From the NCBI RefSeq assembly GCF_018130385.1, contig NZ_JAFCLU010000006.1, positions 124,001 to 188,000 on the forward strand: a stretch of 64,000 nt of DNA. Direction: 5' to 3'. Each line of letters begins with the position of its first letter. Position 1 is the stretch's first letter. The notes beneath the pieces are model-generated. The model saw only the letters and a list, made by a program, of their open reading frames with translations, was not told the DNA's origin and ran no database searches. This DNA is from Bradyrhizobium sp. AUGA SZCCT0283 (GTDB lineage Bacteria; Pseudomonadota; Alphaproteobacteria; Rhizobiales; Xanthobacteraceae). Shown piece after piece: positions 60,969 to 64,000 of the stretch. Position numbers and translations under genes: made by a program.

Positions 60969-61738
60969 GATTTTCCGGCGCCATAGCCGTTGCGCTGCTG
61001 ATCGCGGGCTCTGTTTTCGCCGCCGAAATTCCGCCGGCCGAACGCCGCTCCGGCTACGACTTCATGAAGCCCGACACCAGGGCGATGCAGGACGAAGATA
61101 CCGCCAATCCCGGCATGCTCTGGGTGCTCGACGGCGAGGCGCTTTGGAAGCGCAAGCCAGGTGCCGTCAACAAGGCTTGCGCCGATTGCCACGCCGATGC
61201 CCGCACCAGCATGAAGGGCGTGGCCGCCCGCTACCCCGCCTTCGACAAGGCAACCGGCCGCCCTATCGATCTGGAACAGCGCATCAATTCGTGCCGCACC
61301 AGCCACCAGCAGGCGACGCCGTTGCCCTTCGAGAGCCGTGAGCTGCTGGCGCTCACCGCCTTTGTCGCAAGGCAGTCGCAAGGCGCACCGATCGAGACCG
61401 GTACCGACCCGCAGCTCGCGCCGTTCATCGCCAGGGGGCGCGAGCTCTACCTGCAACGGCAGGGACAGCTCAATCTGGGCTGCGCCAATTGCCATGACGA
61501 CAACTGGGACAAGCGGCTCGCCGGCTCCGCGATCACGCAAGCACATCCGACCGGCTACCCGCTCTACCGGCTGGAATGGCAGTCGCTGGGATCGCTGCAG
61601 CGGCGCCTGCGCGCCTGTATCACGGGCATCCGCGCGCAGGCCTATGACTACGGCGCGCCGGAACTGGTCGAACTGGAATTATACCTGATGTCGCGGGCAC
61701 GCGGCATGCCGATGGAAGCGCCCGCGGTGCGGCCTTAG
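60965..61738 (+). CDS. soxA: Sulfur-oxidising cytochrome c, SoxA (diheme)
   Basis: A 257-residue cytochrome. Signal peptide FSGAIAVALLIAGSVFAA. Two heme sites are present, KACADCHADAR (Cys72-Cys75-His76) and LGCANCHDDNW (Cys173-Cys176-His177), so this is the diheme form. The catalytic Cys that carries the persulfide and ligates heme 2 is in RRLRACITGIRAQAY (Cys218). Together with SoxX it starts thiosulfate oxidation by coupling it to SoxY. The start ATG overlaps the soxZ stop. No soxB or soxCD follows; the next feature is a repeat. Confidence 0.93.
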   Translation: MRFSGAIAVALLIAGSVFAAEIPPAERRSGYDFMKPDTRAMQDEDTANPGMLWVLDGEALWKRKPGAVNKACADCHADARTSMKGVAARYPAFDKATGRPIDLEQRINSCRTSHQQATPLPFESRELLALTAFVARQSQGAPIETGTDPQLAPFIARGRELYLQRQGQLNLGCANCHDDNWDKRLAGSAITQAHPTGYPLYRLEWQSLGSLQRRLRACITGIRAQAYDYGAPELVELELYLMSRARGMPMEAPAVRP

Positions 61739-61756
61739 GAATGGCTCGGTCTATCC

Positions 61757-61851
61757 CCTCATCCTGAGGAGCTTGCGTAGCAAGCGTCTCGAAGGATGAA
61801 GCCCCAGTGCGGCCTCATGGTTCGAGACGCGCTTCTCACCATGAGGGTCTG
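61757..61851. repeat. Two-module palindromic intergenic repeat, copy 2
   Basis: The module cctcatcctgaggag...cgtctcgaaggatgaag comes first here, then cctcatggttcgagacgcgc and ctcaccatgagggtct. In copy 1 (4664-4764) the same modules occur in the other order. It separates the convergent soxA and ferredoxin-NADP reductase genes. Confidence 0.8.
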
Positions 61852-61855
61852 GCAG

Positions 61856-62629
61856 CTACCGCTCCGCGAACGCCTTTTCGACCACGAACTGCGCCGGCTC
61901 GCCGTGATTGCCTTCGATAAACCCCTTGCCGTTGAGCAGCGCACGCGTGTCCGTCACCAGCGCGGGGCTGCCGCAGATCATGACGCGGTCATGGGCGGGA
62001 TCGAGCGAGGCCAGCCCGATATCAGCGAACAGCTTGCCTGACGTGATCAGGTCAGTGATACGGCCACGGTTGCGGAAGGGATCACGGGTCACGGTCGGGT
62101 AATAGACCAGCTGGTTGCGGATGTACTCACCGATCAACTCGTCGTTCGGCAGCTTTTCGGTGATCATCTCGCCATAGGCGAGTTCTTTCACGCGGCGGCA
62201 GCCGTGCAGCAGCACCACCTTCTCGAAACGCTCATAGGTCTCGGGATCCTTGATCACGGAAAGGAACGGGGCGAGGCCCGTGCCGGTGCCGATCAAATAG
62301 AGGTTACGGCCGTCTTCGAGGTTGTCGATGACCAGCGTGCCGGTCGCCTTGCGGCTGACGATGATCTCGTCGCCCTGCTTCAGATGCTGGAGGCGCGAGG
62401 TCAGCGGCCCGTCCGGCACCTTGATTGAGAAGAATTCCAGCCGGTCCTCGTAGTTGGCGCTGGCGACCGAGTAGGCGCGGAGCAGCGGCTTCTCGCCGAC
62501 CTTCAGCCCGATCATGGTGAACTCGCCGTTGCGGAAGCGGAACGAGGGATCGCGCGTGGTGGTGAAGCTGAACAGCGTGTCGGTCCAGTGATGGACGCTC
62601 AAAACGCTTTCCTGGTTGAAATTGCTCAT
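61856..62629 (-). CDS. fpr: Ferredoxin/flavodoxin-NADP reductase
   Basis: A 257-residue FNR. FAD site: SFTTTRDPSFRFRNGEFTMI and LLRAYSVASANYEDRLEFFS (the R-x-Y-S motif). NADP site: LYLIGTGTGLAPFLSVIKDP and VVLLHGCRRVKELAYGEM, then MICGSPALVTDTRALL and the C-terminal VVEKAFAER, as in proteobacterial Fpr proteins. It balances NADPH with reduced ferredoxin or flavodoxin in the cytoplasm and is often induced by oxidative or iron stress. The gene is divergent from an enamidase-like gene, with paired GTATAC operators between them. Confidence 0.93.
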   Translation of the reverse strand: MSNFNQESVLSVHHWTDTLFSFTTTRDPSFRFRNGEFTMIGLKVGEKPLLRAYSVASANYEDRLEFFSIKVPDGPLTSRLQHLKQGDEIIVSRKATGTLVIDNLEDGRNLYLIGTGTGLAPFLSVIKDPETYERFEKVVLLHGCRRVKELAYGEMITEKLPNDELIGEYIRNQLVYYPTVTRDPFRNRGRITDLITSGKLFADIGLASLDPAHDRVMICGSPALVTDTRALLNGKGFIEGNHGEPAQFVVEKAFAER

Positions 62630-62670
62630 CTTGCCGATCCCGTCGCCTGGAGCCGATTGCGATGCTCAAA

Positions 62671-62702
62671 TCATTTGTATACGATCATTCGTATACGAAT
62701 GA
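62671..62702. promoter_or_regulatory. Two phased GTATAC operators between fpr and the amidohydrolase
   Basis: TCATTCGTATACGAATGA at 62685-62702 is a perfect 18-base palindrome. A second copy, TCATTTGTATACGA, starts at 62671; the first 14 bases agree at 13 of 14. The two GTATAC cores are 14 bases apart. It lies 42 bases from the fpr start and 83 from the amidohydrolase start, where a GntR- or similar-type dimeric regulator could control both. The regulator gene is not in this window. Confidence 0.7.
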
Positions 62703-62784
62703 ATAATCCTTCTTGATCCCGCCGTCAAGCCACGGGCAAGATGCTGTCCTGCGCTCCGAAGGCATTGAACCAAAAGGAAAAACC

Positions 62785-63984
62785 ATGGCCCACGATGCAC
62801 CCCAGGCGACCGGTCCGAGCAAGCTGGTGATCCGCAATATCGGGCTGCTGCTGTCGGGGGCTTTGGAGAAGCCGATCCTGGACGGCGATACGATCGTGGC
62901 CGAGAACGGCAAGATCACTGCGATCGGCCGCTTCAAGGACGTCAACACCGAGGGCGCCACCACCGTTGTCGACGCCAACGGCACCACCGTCGCGCCGGGC
63001 CTGATCGATAGCCATGTCCATCCCGTCGCCGGCGACTGGACGCCGCGGCAGAACCAGACCAACTGGATCGACAGCTACCTTCACGGCGGCGTCACCACCA
63101 TGATTTCCGCCGGCGAAGTCCACATGCCCGGCCGTCCCCGCGACGTCGTGGGCCTGAAGGCAATGGCGATTTTTGCGCAGCGCGCGTTCTGGACGCTGCG
63201 CCCGGGCGGCGTGAAAGTTCATGCCGGCGCGCCGGTCATCGAATGCGAGATGGTGGAAGACGATTTCAAGGAATTGGCCGCGGCCGGCGTCAAGCTGCTT
63301 GGCGAGGTCGGCCTCGGCGGCGTCAAGGACGGACCGACCGCGCGGAAAATGGTCGGCTGGGCGCGCAAGTACGGTATCCAGAGCACGATCCACACTGGCG
63401 GCCCCTCGATCCCCGGCTCCGGCCTGATCGACAAGGACGTGGTGCTGGAAGCCGACACCGACGTGGTCGGTCATATCAATGGTGGCCACACGGCCCTACC
63501 CGACGACCAGATCCGATGCATCTGCGAGGGCTGCAAGCGCGGGCTGGAGCTGGTTCACAACGGCAATGAGCGCTCGGCGCTGTTCACGCTGCGCATCGCC
63601 CGCGAGATGGGCGACCTCAACCGCGTTATCCTCGGCACCGACGCGCCGGCCGGCTCCGGCGTGCAGCCGCTCGGCATTTTGCGCATGGTGTCGATGCTGT
63701 CCTCACTCGGCGATCTGCCGGCCGAACTGGCCTTCTGCCTGGCGACCGGCAACACCGCCCGCATGCGCGAGCTCGACTGCGGCATCATCGAAGTCGGCCG
63801 CTCCGCCGATTTCGTGCTGATGGACAAGGCGCAACATTCACCGGGCAAGAACATCCTCGAAAGCGTGCAGCTCGGCGACCTGCCCGGCATCGGCATGACC
63901 ATCATCGACGGCATCGTCCGCACCCAGCGCAGCCGCAACACGCCGCCGGCGGGGAAAGTGCCTGACATCATCAGCGGGCATTGA
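62785..63984 (+). CDS. Enamidase-like amidohydrolase
   Basis: A 399-residue metal-dependent hydrolase of the urease/dihydroorotase superfamily. The metal-binding start is GLIDSHVHPVAGDWTPRQ, then SYLHGGVTTMISAGEVHMPG, GEVGLGGVKDGP, HTGGPSIPGSGLIDKDV, VVGHINGGHTALPD and VILGTDAPAGSGVQPLGILR, ending RTQRSRNTPPAGKVPD. This follows Eubacterium barkeri enamidase closely from memory; that enzyme opens the ring of 6-oxotetrahydronicotinate in nicotinate fermentation. No other nicotinate gene is nearby, so the true substrate is likely another cyclic or acyclic amide. The start at 62785 follows AAAAGGAAAAACC. It ends 16 bases before the window edge. Confidence 0.88.
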   Translation: MAHDAPQATGPSKLVIRNIGLLLSGALEKPILDGDTIVAENGKITAIGRFKDVNTEGATTVVDANGTTVAPGLIDSHVHPVAGDWTPRQNQTNWIDSYLHGGVTTMISAGEVHMPGRPRDVVGLKAMAIFAQRAFWTLRPGGVKVHAGAPVIECEMVEDDFKELAAAGVKLLGEVGLGGVKDGPTARKMVGWARKYGIQSTIHTGGPSIPGSGLIDKDVVLEADTDVVGHINGGHTALPDDQIRCICEGCKRGLELVHNGNERSALFTLRIAREMGDLNRVILGTDAPAGSGVQPLGILRMVSMLSSLGDLPAELAFCLATGNTARMRELDCGIIEVGRSADFVLMDKAQHSPGKNILESVQLGDLPGIGMTIIDGIVRTQRSRNTPPAGKVPDIISGH

Positions 63985-64000
63985 TACCGCCAGGCCCGGC

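Overview
The window looks like chromosomal DNA of an alphaproteobacterium of the Bradyrhizobium/Rhodopseudomonas group. The evidence is high GC with strong third-position GC, short palindromic intergenic repeats that recur inside the window (4664/61757 and 36379/43553), two GGAAC-N16-CGTT promoters of the EcfG general-stress type, and a dense mix of ABC, TRAP and TTT solute-binding proteins, acyl-CoA enzymes, glycogen genes and a periplasmic thiosulfate (Sox) cluster. The genus is inferred from these features; no marker gene is present. No tRNA, rRNA, CRISPR array, transposase or integrase was seen.

Layout. 1-12.6 kb: a TRAP solute-binding fragment, an XRE regulator, an enoyl-CoA hydratase, a TrpF-like protein without the catalytic Cys, then a long minus-strand run: CaiB-type CoA transferase (frameshifted), peptide-type ABC transporter (binding protein, DppB, frameshifted DppC, DppD, DppF), zinc alcohol dehydrogenase and an isopropylmalate-dehydrogenase relative. 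12.7-17.3 kb: glycogen synthase behind an EcfG-type promoter, a patatin phospholipase, and a 3-hydroxybutyrate dehydrogenase divergent from a LysR regulator with a T-N11-A dyad between them. 17.5-23.7 kb: a more AT-rich, probably acquired stretch with a 1126-residue SAM/class III cyclase/ATPase/TPR protein, a heme-oxygenase-fold (diiron-oxidase-like) protein paired with a small Tat-exported protein of unknown family, and a decayed DUF899 gene. 23.8-30.9 kb: peroxiredoxin, Met-rich exported peptide, DUF302 protein, a flavin disulfide-reductase relative, cupin, two convergent overlapping MFS genes and a PRC-barrel protein. 31-36.4 kb: glycogen-debranching-type enzyme, ABC exporter, and a GT4 glycosyltransferase with a second EcfG-type promoter.

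36.4-43.5 kb: alkyl sulfatase, Baeyer-Villiger monooxygenase, ACAD10/11-like acyl-CoA dehydrogenase, divergent IclR regulator and an orphan TctC binding protein; together these suggest uptake and oxidation of surfactant- or ketone-like carbon sources. 43.6-50 kb: a complete but uncharacterised uptake/catabolic unit (NMT1/THI5-like binding protein, TetR regulator, permease, NAD-epimerase-like protein without its Lys, GNAT protein, DHDPS-family lyase, ATPase), bracketed by two copies of one palindromic operator. This is the best candidate for an undescribed system. 50-53.9 kb: an Fe3+/polyamine-type ABC transporter. 54.2-64 kb: DHA2 drug exporter, isoquinoline-oxidoreductase-type molybdoenzyme (two subunits), soxF-X-Y-Z-A without soxB or soxCD, ferredoxin-NADP reductase and an enamidase-like amidohydrolase, the last two divergent around two phased GTATAC operators.

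Three genes (dppC, caiB, DUF899) carry reading-frame breaks within 15 kb. Whether these are real decay or assembly indels cannot be told from the sequence alone.
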